This document shows positions 11,597-24,020 of a stretch of DNA of 64,000 nucleotides, piece after piece; position 1 is the first letter of the stretch, and the number at the start of each line of letters is the position of its first letter. The DNA comes from Porites lobata. Its lineage: Eukaryota; Cnidaria; Anthozoa; Scleractinia; Poritidae. The position numbers were made by a program, and so were the translations under genes. A model generated the notes under the pieces. That model was given only the letters and a program-made list of their open reading frames with translations, was not told the DNA's origin and did not search any database. The stretch lies in the NCBI GenBank assembly GCA_942486035.1, contig CALNXK010000326.1, positions 162,001 to 226,000 of the forward strand, in the 5' to 3' direction.

Positions 11597-12253
11597 GTAA
11601 CAAAATTCCCGTGTCCAGTGTTTCTAATGATAGCGAAGGACTGTACGGAACGACTGTCTTGCCGTTGCCTTGCCCGTAGGCCGCATTATTCCGCGCGGCT
11701 GATGCCTTTCGGGTCATGTGGTCCGAGCGAGTTCGCCACTGAAATGCCTTGACCGAGATTGCGTGGGAAGACACCGAACAGGGACTAGGCATGGCGATGT
11801 CTTCCGTAGCGTCCGAGAAAAACAGGGAAATGTTGTTTATCGGCAACGCGTTTTACAAACACTGACATCTCTGGGTGTTGTTTCACTACTGTTTTGAGGG
11901 CAAGGCCTCCTGAAAATTGCAAATATTAATCCCCAGCAAGAAGCCACACTTTCGCTATGGAAAAAATTAGTTCCCCAACAAAGCGCCGGAAATGGAGCCT
12001 AGGTCTTGGTTAACACCTAAAAGGCGCTTTGCCTAACGTGCGTACGGAGTCACACTAGCCGGGAAATAAAAAACGCAACCATAAGTGAGTTTAGTACCTT
12101 CCTTAAAAGTAGCAAATCTAGGGAGCACTTTCTTTTACGGTTAACTCTTTTTTACGCTATTTACGGCTAACGGTTAAAATTTTTTAATTTTTACGGCTAT
12201 CGGCTAAATTTTTGGCCGTTTTGCGCCTATCGGTTAACCCCATTGAGACCCTC

Positions 12254-13049
12254 AAATAAAACAAACGAAAGAAAATAAGAAAACACTTCAGAGCACAAAT
12301 GTAGCCCATAAGTCCTTGCGGCAGGTGCGATTTTCATTAGGATGAGAGCCTGGGAACGAGGTGCTCTTCCAATAAACAATATGGCCTCCTACTGGCTCAG
12401 TTGGCTCAGTCGGTCGGTCTTTACACAGATTTGTGTCGCACGTGGAAGCGTGTCATGGGGGAGTAAGGATAATGATGCGGCAGGAGAGCTTCAACTTTGG
12501 TATCGTGAGAGGGATAACAATTACTGCCTTTATGCCAGCAAGACAACGGGAGGTGACATGGCGGTATGTAAAGTTATTGATGTTTTACTCTTCACTTCCA
12601 ATAGTGCACTGACAAAATCAAAACGTTATTAACGAAGAAGTCGAAATTTCATTTCGTCTAATACTGAAAACAAATAGTACCATGTGAGAGTACTGATAAA
12701 GGGGTTTCGTCCAGGGGCTCAAGAGTAAGAACTGAATGTTGTGGTTCCATAATTGACTCTGGGAGTGATAGGGTTTTAACTATGTACAATTTAACAATTA
12801 TTTATATTAAACCCTTTTTATTTAAACAATTAGCTTATTTATGAGTTTATGCAGTCACGTTAATGTATCTGTTGTAATTAATTTTTCTACCTCATGTAAT
12901 TTTTTGTTTTTCTTTTGTTTTTGGGTATGGTAATGTATGCTAATGAAGTTGAAACAAAAGAATAATAAAAATTACCTGACATAAAAACTTAACTACAACA
13001 TATTCATTTATTATTTTATATGCTTTGTTCTTCATTAAACATTTAAATA
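12254..13049. other. Intergenic, nothing firmly recognised
   Basis: A short open frame at 12342-12632 has no recognisable domain and lies among repeats. I do not call it a gene. The rest is AT-rich. Confidence 0.35.
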
Positions 13050-13767
13050 CAGTAAACACCCACCAATAAGAACCTGTGGATTAAGAACCTTCTGGGAGAA
13101 ATTTGGCACTTTAATACCCATGCAAAAATACAAGAACCTGTTTAGCCTAGCCTATGTTGCAGCCAGCCCACACACTCGTCTAAACCATTTGTATAGTCCA
13201 TTTGTGAACAAGTGCATAAAGGTTCATTCTAACATCCTGCAGAGTCGCAAAGACATATGTGAGTGTTAGTGATAGGTAGGTTTCTTGCGGGTTAACATTA
13301 ATGTTATGCGCCTCATGATTGGCCTAATTCTTCGGGTGCGCATGCCAGTATTAAAAGGCGCACTGACATGTCAAAATTCACAGAAGGGAGTTGGCAATGA
13401 TCGTTTGCAGTTTACAGCAAATAATAAAAAAGCAGTTCAAACTTTAAAGCCTTCTTCTGCACAAAAAAATACTTTGAGAGAATTCCTTGTGATTTTTTTA
13501 TAAGAATTTGCTTGTATAAATTTCCCCACTGGTTTTCCAGCATCTTCCAATCACTGCAGATGCACTGTCGCGTATTCTGCAATATCTAGCCGACAGTTCT
13601 AGGCTTCTAGCATCCAAAAAAACAAATCAGGAAATCATTATCTTCACAGCCAAAAATAAAACCTACTACAGGCTAGGCTATGAGGCTATCCAGGTCCAGG
13701 CATTTTAGAGAAACAAAAGAAACTAAGGTTATTTAGCCACAAGAAAAAAGCGTAAGGGTTAAACTAT

Positions 13768-15109
13768 GGTGGCTCACAGGGGACATGCTGCAAATAAAAA
13801 AGTTGCTGCAAATTAAATAAAATTGCTGCAAATGAAATAAAGTTGCTGCAAATTAAATAAAGTTGCAGCAAATAAAATAAAGTTGCTGCAAGTTAAATAA
13901 AGTTGCTGCAGATAAAAAATAATTGCAGCAAATAATAAAAATAGTTGCCGCAAATAAAATTAATGCAGTTGCTGCAAATTAAGTGACAGGAAAGTATGCG
14001 CATGCATTGATGGGAAGAGGAGGACTCAGTATAGTTGTAAGGAAGTTAAAGACAGACCTGCAAGGACTCCCAATGAGGTTTTTGTGGTTGCGTTGAATTA
14101 TCAACTGCCTTCAAGTTACATTTTTGCACTCAAGCGTGTCTTTTGTAGGATATGATCGGAGGTCTTAAACTGTTTTCAGCACTGCAGAGGCTGATTTCTT
14201 ATTAGGCCTGTAGACTGCAGTTTGCCATCAACGTCTTTTTAAGGTCTTGTACCGTTGGGTTATATGTTGTAATGAAAGGCAATAGTCTCTCTTTATTTTT
14301 TTGTTTTTGTTTTAGCCCCTATCAGTGTCTTGAGTCAAGGTTGACCCCTGACAACGACCTTTCTATATCCGGTTTAGGATTTTGTGTGCTTCGAGTTCAC
14401 AAGGCACTCTTCAAATCAATCTTATTTCTTCACCTTTAATGAAACTTCCTTTTACCCTCGTAGGTGGAACGAGGTAAAGTGTACATTATTGAAAGGTTTT
14501 AGTCGGCTTATAGTGGGATTTGATGTCCAATGAAGATGGATTTCTCTGTGAGATGTTCTCCTTTGAAAACTGTTGTATCAAGAAAAGTTATTTCGTTATT
14601 TCATATTTCGGCCGTGGACTTCATTTTTGGGATGGGATTTGTTAGTTTCTTTAATAAAAAGCTGGGTCTTTTCTGTTACAGTCCCAAAGAAAGGAAATGT
14701 CACCAATGAAACATTTCCATTGGTATTTCTATGTTGGATTAGGTTTGTTTCAGTCTCCGCCTTGTAGATATTTGCAAAGGACACTGCTGTTTTTATGCCT
14801 AATGCAACTCCATGGGTTTGACGATAATTGTTTCCATTGAACTCAAATAAGGTTCCTGTCACTGAGGATTAGGCCAAGCATTTTGTGAGTGGGCCCTGGA
14901 TACAACTATACTGAGTCCTCCTCTTCCCATCAGTGCGTGCACATAATTTCCTGTCACTTAATTTGCAGCAACTATTTTTTTTATTTGCTGCAGATATGTT
15001 TTTGTTTGCTGCAATTATTTTTTATTTGCAGCAACTACTTTTTATTTGCAGCAACTTCATTTGTTTTGCAGCAACTTTTTTCCTTGCAGCATGTCCCCTG
15101 TGGGTCACC
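13768..15109. mobile_element. Fold-back element with subterminal GTTGCTGCAAAT arrays
   Basis: The ends GGTG(G)CTCACAGGGGACATG and its mirror CATGTCCCCTGTGGGTCACC bound two arrays of a ~19-bp unit. The left array (about 13,790-13,980) has roughly eight copies of GTTGCTGCAAATAAAATAAA. The right array (about 14,960-15,090) has about five in inverse orientation. Between them lies a decayed RT fragment. Arrays of short subterminal repeats are a feature of Foldback-like elements. Confidence 0.75.
14360..14862 (-). pseudogene. Penelope-like reverse-transcriptase fragment
   Basis: Minus-strand translation from 14862 gives FEFNGNNYRQTHGVALGIKT followed by AVSFANIYKAETETNLIQ. This matches the conserved block QTHGxAMGTxMAxxxANI(F/Y)M of Penelope-like and related RTs. 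Downstream, shifted frames give SHYKPTKTFNNVHFTSFH-like and LRLICR-like remnants of the region after the RT palm. The aspartates of the following DD motif are not seen, and stops interrupt the reading. It is captured inside the fold-back element. Confidence 0.7.
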
Positions 15110-16593
15110 GTATTAAACAGAGGTAAGAGAAAATTATTTCGTGGTAAACTGCATAGATTGTAATCAAATCCTGTCAGAAAACATCTGCAGAAACATAAAC
15201 CATAGGAACTAATTGCTCAATGTGTATGGAACAGACCAGCAACCTCAACCTCTAAATGTGACGCTCAAAGTGGTAAAATAAAATTTGCTCAGTGTAGAAT
15301 ACTCCATGCACTGCATAAACTACACAAAAAGAGAGCAAGAAAAACCACTGTTGTTCAAGCTGACTCTTCGGTCACGTTAATCGCACTATCAAAAGCTCAA
15401 TCTCCCTTCTCACAAGCTATATATTATATAAATTAGTTGTGTTTGGCCTGTCAATGCTTAATTCAAATCAGGCTAATCACATTACACTGTGTAACAAATG
15501 AGGCAATCAAAAATGCTCACATATGTCCTTGCGACTGAGGGATTCAAACATGATATTGTGAAGCAAGTTAAGCCTAAGAAGATCATCATTGCAAGTTACA
15601 TGTAAGCTTAAATTATGATGAACAATTTAACAAAGGGAGGTAACTATCAGTGGTAAAAAGGGGGGTACCTATGAGTTCTTTTTTAAGTATATATTCATAA
15701 GTCTCGCTTGCTCAAGAAATGAGGAGGCAATTACATCTACATGAAGCAGGATTTTCTTGTGACAAGTTTTTGACTTCCTACTTTATCGACAGTCAAGTAT
15801 TCTTCAAGATATTTTATTTTATATAATGGTATTTGACAATTTGTTTCTGAATTGATTGAATACATGTGCATAAATACACGAAAATTAAGGGCCTAGATTC
15901 GAGTATGAGAGAAATTACACCATTGCCAGAGAGCAAAAAAAGTGATGAACATAGCATGTCATTTCGGTCATCGCTGAAAATGATTAAACAATGAAAGTTT
16001 ACAACACCCGACCAGTTAGCCTCACCATCTGCCCCATTGATCAAAGTTTTGCTCATTAAGATTCTTCTTTTACTCGACCACTTGTTCCAAAGTAATCACC
16101 ACTTTTAAGCAATAGAATTCGTGGACCAACCTATTCCGGAAAAGCTCTAAATCTTTTGCATTAACTTTTCCTAAGCTTTCTTCACAAAACATTCATGGCG
16201 AGCTCCTGAGTCATGCCGCAATTCGTTGTATCCCAAGTTTCCTTGGTCACCGCTATGTTCAACCCTGTAGGGACCATGTCTTCTCTTTTGTGGACTAAAT
16301 ACAAGGAACAAAACATGGCTTACAGATTCTGAATCTGCAATTGAGACTAACAAGAAATTTGGTCATCAGTTTTGTTAGGGTTATATGACATAATACAATT
16401 ATTATGAATAACTTTAAAAAGTTTAAAATTTATTTTTGTGATTTTAAATCAACAATCTATCTCCTTCATACGTAAAAACTAAGAACCTAATTAAGAACCT
16501 ACATAGCCTAAATTGCCATTAAGTACCCCAAAATACAAGAACCTATTTTGCCAGACTTCAAAAAAAGTAGGTTCTTATTTTCTGGTGTTACTG

Positions 16594-17319
16594 TACCTCA
16601 TTTACCAGTTTTATGTAAATGATTGGCCACCATGGTAGCTTGATGCACCACAACAATAGGTTCATGAGGAATTGAAGTGAGTGAGTTCACTTGATTCATG
16701 TAAGAACTTTTCATGAATAAACCAGTGCTGTGTTTACATTTTGATCATTACCAATTCACTGAGGTTATTTTAAAATGCCTTTCATGTTTTACAGTGTCAG
16801 CAGAAAATACATGTACATTTAACAACAATATTAAAACTGTTCAAAAAGTTTAAAGAAAAACTTGCAGTGACCCCAGGAGGTATTACATGTATACCTGCAT
16901 AGGTTCATGAGAAAATTGAAACTGTTACCCTCCACACCAGGATGCAGTTTATACTTCCCCCCACGGAGAGCATCAGAAATTCCAGTGGGAAGGGGGTCCA
17001 AGAGGAGGCAATTTCCAAGGGAGTGGGGTCAGATTCTCAAGGTCTTTTTTCCAGGGACTTTAAATGAAACAAGAATTATTGTTTTTATTGATGATCTTAC
17101 ATTAACAGATATAGCTGAATGCTTTTTTCACAGCTTACCTGTATGATATAGTCTACATATATCTAATATGAATGTCATATCGGCTCATGAATAATGCCGC
17201 TCATCCAGCTCATTGCTTTATATTTCACAATATAATTGTGGTATTCACTGTGTTATGGTCATGTTCTATTAGCCTTCTTTTAACTTGTTCTTAACTGTTT
17301 ACTGGTTCTTTCATAGATG
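16594..17319. other. Intergenic, nothing recognised
   Basis: No supported gene. The 79-codon frame at 16907 has no recognisable domain. Confidence 0.35.
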
Positions 17320-18400
17320 CTCTCATAGTACACTGGGCAAAACTGTTCTGGATTGATGTTACATTATACAAAAATATAACAAGCCAAGGAACCTCAATTA
17401 TATTTTTCTCTTTTGAAGTTTATCAAATTCCACACATTGGAAAATTTGATTGTGCAAGGAGGACTTGCATTACAGCGTATCCAAACACAGTAACGAAATC
17501 ACAAAGGGATGCAAAAATCACATTGTTTTTAAGAAAAAAAAACGAATAAAAAAATGACAGGTTGTTGTGTTAAGAATATCGTGACGTTTTTGTGGATGTT
17601 TCAAAAAGCATTCAACAGGAAAGCACAAGGGAAACTTAAGGACAGTCTACAACTTATTTGACCACTCAAATATAGCCCTTTCTTCAGACTTGTGTCATCT
17701 TAAAACTCTTCTTGCCACTAGGTCAGTCTTCCATCTGTTTTGAAGATGGCAGCCTGTTGCTGACGCTCTGTTCCATGCTAGCAGCCACGAAATGCTGCTG
17801 TGTTAAAGCATAGTCGGCCAAGAACTTCTGACACTGCTATGTGGGCCTCTCTAATAGTTGCTGGACTATATTTCTTGGCATTTCTCTCAGGGGCTTGCCA
17901 TTTAGTCTCACGTTGTGTTGCACAACAGCTTGATTCAAACAACTCTGTGGATTTGCCTCGTGGCCCTTCAGTGGTAGCATATACATGTATATATGTATCG
18001 CAGCTTGAATCTTTTTTGACTCTCTTAACTGCTGATTTATCAAAGGATAATTATGCTGCTGCACGTAAATGACTCAATCCAAGTTATCTTTGCGGCAAGA
18101 TTTATTTGGAGACAACATTCTAACATGACAACACTTCTTTTTCATCGAAAAACATGTGATTTGTTTTTCTTAAAAATTACATTATTTGTGTACCTTGGTG
18201 ATTTTGTTACCAAGGTTTGATACGCCGTAACGCAATTCCTTCTTGTGTGATCAACATGAAAATATTATTCCATTACATGTGGAATTTAATATTGTTTTAA
18301 AGGACAAAAATATCATTAAGGGTCCTTATAATGGCTTGTTTTATTTTTGTATGATAAAACGTCAATCCAGAACAGTTTTGTCCAGTTTATTATGTCTCTC
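17320..18400. mobile_element. Long-TIR non-autonomous element (~1.1 kb)
   Basis: About 240 bp at each end form a diverged inverted repeat. Shared stretches include CAAAACTGTTCTGGATTGA, ATACAAAAATA(T/A)AACAAGCCA and the ACGGCGTATC / ACAGCGTATC core further in. The interior (17,560-18,150) has a 90-codon frame at 17800-18072 without a recognisable domain. Exact ends and target duplication are not resolved. Confidence 0.7.
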
Positions 18401-18980
18401 ATAAGGTATTGTGTCCTTGGTTGTCTGTGACATACACCTCTACTCACTGTTAGTAATGAACAAAGAAAGACCTTTACATGCAAGGCAAAACTGAGAACAT
18501 TAGACACTGTTTTAAGATGAATAAAAAGATTTTTCCTCTCTTTATCGCAGAAAATATGCAATTATCTTTCACATAAAAGTATAGTGCAACAGCATTTTTG
18601 ATGAAATAAATATTCTCTTCAGGGGGGTCTCAACTAAGTTAGATAACAGAAAATTCTGTGGCGTGGTGTGTATGACAAGCATCCCCTAGAATGGAAATTA
18701 TAGGGGTCTGGGTGGTCTAAAGTAAAAGTGCCCTGCAAAGGGGTGGGGTTGGTCGGGGGGGGGTATTATGGATGTTTTCTGGAACTACACATTACAGTTT
18801 ACTCAATCACAGTCAACTGTAAGTTGTGAGTCAGGCAACAAATAACCCTTGTTTTTAAGATGTTTTGTGGTAGAAGTAGTTTTTAAACTTTCTTTGCAAT
18901 ATTATTTCAACTCAGTTGCTTTAAATGTCAGAGAGTAGGTTAAGTTTCTTGAAATTGATTTCTTGGAACCAAACCCATTA

Positions 18981-19744
18981 CAGTTGCACCTCTCTAATAC
19001 GGACACCGAAGGGACAGAGCGGGGGAAGTGTCCGAATTAGAGAGGTGTCCATACAAAAGAAGTCACTACGATGACATCACTTAAATTGTGACTCCACTTA
19101 CAGTTTTAAGTGTTCACTAGCTAAAACCAGGCTTACACTTGTCTTGAAACTGCATTGAGGCTCATTGAAGTTTATTAATTCACAGTACTAAGACACTGTC
19201 TTTCAGTAGCATACAAAATTGTACATATCAGCTACATATGTACAGTCGTAGACATATGACTGTTTTAAGATCAAAAGAGCTACAGCACAATGCTGGATGT
19301 AAAAAGTTGTAACGTAAAGCACAATTCTGAAAGCGCCTTTCGCTATTTTGCAAGTAGTAAACAGTAACTAGAGTACAAAATGTAATGGAAAAGATCTTCA
19401 TGGTATCTGTAGTTGTTGAAGCCTTCAAAAAGTTGTTTGGTATACAGCGACTGGGCTTTTGAAGTCACCTTGCATAGCTCATCAGCCAGACTAGATGGGA
19501 TTTACCCGTGCAAATTCACCTGATCGAGATTCGGAATTCACCTGATTACTAGAGCGTCCGTAATAAAGAGGTTAAGTTTATATTGAATTTACTCTCTGGG
19601 GCCAAAATTTAGTGTCCGTTGTCCGTATTAGAGAGAGTCCATATTATAGAAGTATATTTTTAAGGTCAATATAGGAGAATTTTGTCAGGACATTGGAAAC
19701 TGTCCGTAACATAGGAGAGGTGTCCGTGCCGAGAGGTATGACTG
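18981..19744. mobile_element. TA-flanked MITE, CAGTTGCACCTCTC termini
   Basis: Begins CAGTTGCACCTCTCTAATAC after TA (18979-18980) and ends GAGAGGTATGACTG before TA (19745-19746). Both arms carry GTGTCCGT / TCCGAATTAGAGAG phrases. The ends and TA duplication fit a pogo/Tigger-like non-autonomous element. Confidence 0.75.
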
Positions 19745-21190
19745 TAGTTTAGTAGGAGAAAGAGAAATCCATTTTTGGTGTGTTTACGTCCTCCATAAAA
19801 AGTCCACTAACAGAGGGAATTTTATGTGGCTTTTATGCAGTGATGTCAAAAAAGTGTGTCTTCTTGTTTGGCCTAGGAGAAGTATAAAATTAATGTATTT
19901 TGCTTTTTTGATGTCTTTATTGCTGTTGCAGTTGTTGTTGCTACAGCTCTCTATTTTGATCTCAAGGGGTGCAGTGTCATGACATATGGAAAAACCCACG
20001 TACATAAATTTGTATATAGTGAAACTACCGGTTATTACGAAAATGTTGCTGTGTTGTTAAGTGGTACTTTTTACACCTACAGTGTAAGTGCAAATAAAAA
20101 TGAAACTTTCATCATTAATGAAGACATGAAAAATCATGAATATTTTGTTATTTGAAAACTCAGTGAGGCTAATATTATTATTTTCAGCTTGAATTATTCT
20201 TGCATCTTGAACAGATTGCTGAAAATATTTTGTCCCTTTTGTTTTGCCATTTAAAGGGAGTCAGAAATTTGCATTTAGGAGGGTACAGTGTTGTTAATTT
20301 ACGTGATTTTTGTAGAATGAGATTTTAATAGATCAATTGAAAATTTATGGTATAGCAATTTACAACAAGTTTAGAAAGTTAGAAAGAATTGTACGTGATG
20401 TTTCAAAAGCTGAGTAGCAGACACATTTAACATTCAAGTTTGTTTTGTAGATGTTTTAAAATTATAATTGTTGTGACTTAACCTTATGGATTAATTAAGT
20501 TGGCCAATGGCATACAGTGTATTTTGTATTTTTATTTAATCTACGGATTTCGTAGTTTTTTAAAGTACAAATTCATCAAAACACAATTTTTCACAAATTT
20601 TTTCAACACTCTGTCACCAATTTGGCACACCATTAACAGGGTGCAACAAAAGTGCTATCTGATAGCCCAGGGCTAGTGAAGCAACTCATGAGGTGTCAAT
20701 TGAGTAAGCAGCATTTGCCAAGATAAAGAGTAATCTGAAATGCTACAGAGAAGGGGTTGGTTGACCAGCATGAATGCTGTACCATGGCTGCTAAACTTCA
20801 GCAACAGTTTGCCCAAAGGGCAATGAGTTTTAATTTTCATCTCGCCCTGATTCAGGCACCTAACAGCTTCTTCTCAGTAACAAAGGAGCTGTAACATTAA
20901 GCAACAGTAAGGTCGGATTTAGGGGTGGGCCAAAGGGGGCCTTTTTTCCTTCAAATTATTAATGTATTATTTTTATAGAACTCTCGGAATAATAAAACGT
21001 TTCTATATAGCTGGCAAGTGGGCAAGTGTCCCAGCCACCCTTTTCTGAATTTTCTGGATCCACCCCTGGCAAGATGCTGGTAAGATGAGTTCATGAGAGA
21101 TTTGTTCATTTTTGATAACTTATTTAGAGACCAAAAACCAATTCCAGCATACAGCAAATAATACAAAATGTACATGTACATGTATGCAGC
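19745..21190. other. Intergenic, repeat debris
   Basis: AT-rich with no supported gene. A degraded relative of the next MITE is visible around 20,641-20,680 (GATAGCCCAGGGCTAGTGAA). Confidence 0.4.
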
Positions 21191-21430
21191 GTGCAAAGAA
21201 AGTAGTGTCCGATAGCCCGGGGCTAGTGGATTTTGCTATCGGGCTAGTGAATTCTGTTTTTAACTTGCCCATTGGGCAAGTTAAAAACAGAAGAACTGTG
21301 AAATCAATTCTGCTAGTCAATTCTGCTAGTCAAAAAGTTTTTGGGGCTATAGTTAAAATGACGTCTGGGCTAGTAAATGCTAGCTTCAACTTTCCCGAAT
21401 GGCAAGCTGTAAAAATGATTTTCTTTGCAC
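21191..21430. mobile_element. 240-bp MITE, GTGCAAAGAAA termini
   Basis: GTGCAAAGAAA at the left is mirrored by TTTCTTTGCAC at the right. The interior has several GGGCTAGT(G/A)AAT phrases and a perfect local palindrome (GTTTTTAACTTGCCCA / TGGGCAAGTTAAAAAC). Non-coding. Confidence 0.7.
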
Positions 21431-22721
21431 CCTGTGTATGTGTTGCATGCCATTATCAAAATGGAATAAATTATGCAAAAGATTCCAGTTAAACCCCACT
21501 AACCAAGTGTCCCAGAGAAGACAGAAAAAATTAATAACTCGTGATCAGGTTTGTGGAGATGGACCAGATGGAGAGATCTAGGTTGGGAGGTACATGGGAA
21601 GGAACTAATAATTTTTGTTGTCAGGGACTTGACTGACAGCCTTCTTTGTGTATTTCTCTGCAGTAATAACAGTTGCTTATGCTTGTCAGTAGATCGATGA
21701 CAAGTGATGATGGTGTTTCCATCCCTTTTTCTAATAGTTTACAGGGTTCTATCTAGGATTTATCATTTGGGGGAGAAGTCCTGAGTAGCCAAAGGCGACA
21801 AGCCTCCTAGAGGGGTCCGCAAGTCACAAGTCATGTTTACAAGGACAGTTTATAGTTGCCTGTCAAAAACAAGATATCTCTTTAAATCTCAAAGTGCCGC
21901 CGGCCCAAGTGTGTTCATTGCACTCTGATATTATATTAACTTAGAAAAATTTAGTAGGTTTCAAAAAATTGTATATTGGACTTAAAAAAGAATCAAAATA
22001 TTATGTTGAGCCATTACCCCAACCAGTATATATTATATGCTAACAACCTCATCCATGTTGGTTTTTAAAATTGAGCAAATAGTGTAATTGATCATCCTTT
22101 CCTTTGGGACACCTCCATTCAGGGGACAAAAAATTTGGTCGCAGAAAATGTGCACATAATCTTTGTATCTATTAACTCTATTGAAGGGACAAGTGACCTC
22201 TGCTCAGAGGAAAGGGAGTCTTTTTCTGGGTCCAGAAACCTGGGTCTATTTCAATGTCCATTACCGCAGGGAACACCTCAGCACTCAGAAAGTCATTGAC
22301 CTCAAAGAGGGCTGATATCATTAAGTGCACACTAATAAAAAAATGGAAGCTTTCACAAACTGAACTATCTCACATAAATCAATGAAATGCACTTGAGTGA
22401 ATTCAACATATAATTATAGCAGAAACCACAACAGGTTTATTCAGTATTACCATTTCTGTACAGGTGTTACCTATTAAAAAAAGTAAATTAAATTATATAA
22501 AAATAGAAAATAAAAACAAAATAAATAAAACAATAGGGAGTTAAAGATACCACGACGGTGACGGCCACGAAAACGTCGCCTAAAAAGTAAATTTCCCTTC
22601 TTGCAGTCTCTATCCCGATTACTCCAACTCATTTCTCCAACTCATTTACTTTGCCAAATGTAAGCGAAGCCTTGTTGAGTTTTTGAGCCGAATTCCTAAG
22701 AATCATATTTAAGTTCAGGAA
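21431..22721. other. Intergenic, repeat debris
   Basis: No gene supported. ACCTCCATTCAGGGGACA near 22,100 recurs in inverse form near 23,460 (GTCCCCTGAATAGA), probably from a decayed mariner-like family. Confidence 0.4.
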
Positions 22722-23147
22722 CAGGGGCGTAGCTAGGATTTTTGAAGGGGGGGGGGGGGGGGGTTTGACTCTGTGTCAAACCCAGAGTACTTACCAGTTT
22801 GGCATGTCGATATCCAGGCCGTGTTTTACTAAAAGTGACATTTTTTTTTTGCGGATGGGCAGCGAGCGGTGGGGGGAGGGACGAGCCTACAAAATAGCTG
22901 CATAGATTAATTAAGTTCTACCTAGCATAAATTACTCTCTTTTAGTTACGAACAAGAGCATGGTCCATTACAGATGTTCGGTCCTGCAAATGGAGTAAGT
23001 AACAAATGTAGCACTGGAAAAGATTTATCGCATGTTGATTCTTCAGATTCGCGCGTTTTGGCCACCTGAATTATAGGGACATAAAACAATTATCTCACAG
23101 AGGGGGTGTCACAGGCACCCCAGGACCACACCCTAGCTACACCCCTG
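22722..23147. mobile_element. MITE, CAGGGGCGTAGCTAGG termini
   Basis: Starts CAGGGGCGTAGCTAGG and ends CCTAGCTACACCCCTG. A CAGGGG start is typical of hAT non-autonomous elements. The expected 8-bp duplication is not clean. A homopolymer G run of about 16 lies just inside the left end. Confidence 0.7.
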
Positions 23148-23556
23148 AGGAAGAGAAAGATAATTTAGCCGTCGCTTCTTTAGGTCCTCCATAAGACGTA
23201 AAATTTGGCATTTCCCTGTCGTAGTCATGCATGGCAAAAACATGTACAAAATGCGTGATGCACATCCAGAGTTGTTGCTTTGCCTATTCATTTCAGCCTA
23301 CTGCCTTTTTGATGTTTTGTTTGTCGTCGCCCTTGTGGCATCTTAAAGTCCCTAATGATGATTTTTTTATGCTGTCTTTGTTGGTTAATTGTTAACAAAC
23401 CCCAGCCCAACCTCTAATCAGCGGGAACCTCTATTCAGGGGACACTTGCTTTGGTCCTGAGGGTGTCCCCTGAATAGACGCTTCATATCATTGTGGTACT
23501 AGTGAAATCTCGGTTAAATGGACGGTGTAATTGTATTCAGTTGTTATTTTGCGGTA

Positions 23557-23999
23557 CAGTAAACACCCGCAGTAGAAATGAGAATCTTCTTTTCTGAAGT
23601 CTAGCAAATAAATTATAAGTTCTTGTAATTTGGGGTACCTTATGGGCAATTTAGGCTAAGTAGGTTGTTAATTTTTATGAAGGAAATAATAGATTGTCGA
23701 TTACCAGAAAAATAAATAAGCTTTTTACTTATTAACAATTGTGTTATTATAACCCTAACAAAACTGATTACCGAATTTATGTATAGTTTTATAGTACAGT
23801 ATGTTTTTGTTGTATTTAAATTTACAACTCAAAGTTACACTCCTTTGTTAAATTGTTTGTCATAATTTAGCTGTAACCCACATATAAGAACCTGCTTGAT
23901 TTTGCTTGGCTAAACAGGTTCTTGTATTTCTGGGTATTAAAGTGGCAATTGTCTGCCAAGAGATTCTTATCCAAGGTTCTTATTAGCGGATGTTTACTG
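23557..23999. mobile_element. 443-bp TA-flanked MITE, CAGTAAACACCCGC termini
   Basis: Starts CAGTAAACACCCGC after TA (23555-23556) and ends GCGGATGTTTACTG before TA (24000-24001). Internal AGAACCTG and TTCTTGTA(A/T)TT phrases match the 3.5-kb element at 13050-16593, so the two belong to one family of different lengths. Confidence 0.8.
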
Positions 24000-24020
24000 T
24001 AACTGCCTCTATAATTAACC

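Larger units (their letters stand above)
10462..12253. mobile_element. TIR element GAGGGTCTCAATGGGG with nested insertions
   Basis: Ends are GAGGGTCTCAATGGGG and its exact reverse complement, flanked on both sides by AAATAA (10456-10461 and 12254-12259). The TIRs continue inward with a recurring ACGGCTATCGGCTAA-type phrase on both arms. No transposase is present, so it is non-autonomous. At least three smaller elements are nested inside (10802-11263, 11307-11596 and 11468-11549). Confidence 0.75.
13050..16593. mobile_element. 3.5-kb TA-flanked element, CAGTAAACACC termini
   Basis: Starts CAGTAAACACC just after TA (13048-13049) and ends GGTGTTACTG just before TA (16594-16595). Subterminal AATAAGAACCT and TACAAGAACCT phrases occur on both arms. 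TA duplication and CAGT ends are typical of the Tc1/mariner/pogo group. No transposase is recognisable, and much of the interior consists of other insertions (13768-15109). The 443-bp element at 23557-23999 has the same ends and is a short relative. Confidence 0.75.

Noticed and set aside
11316..11846. 176-codon minus-strand ORF
   Set aside because: Its 3' half runs through two nested MITEs and it has no recognisable domain. The upstream part reads like repeat-derived sequence.
13790..13980. Regular short repeats as a CRISPR array
   Set aside because: The units are ~19 bp without unique spacers, in a eukaryotic fold-back element with an inverted partner array.
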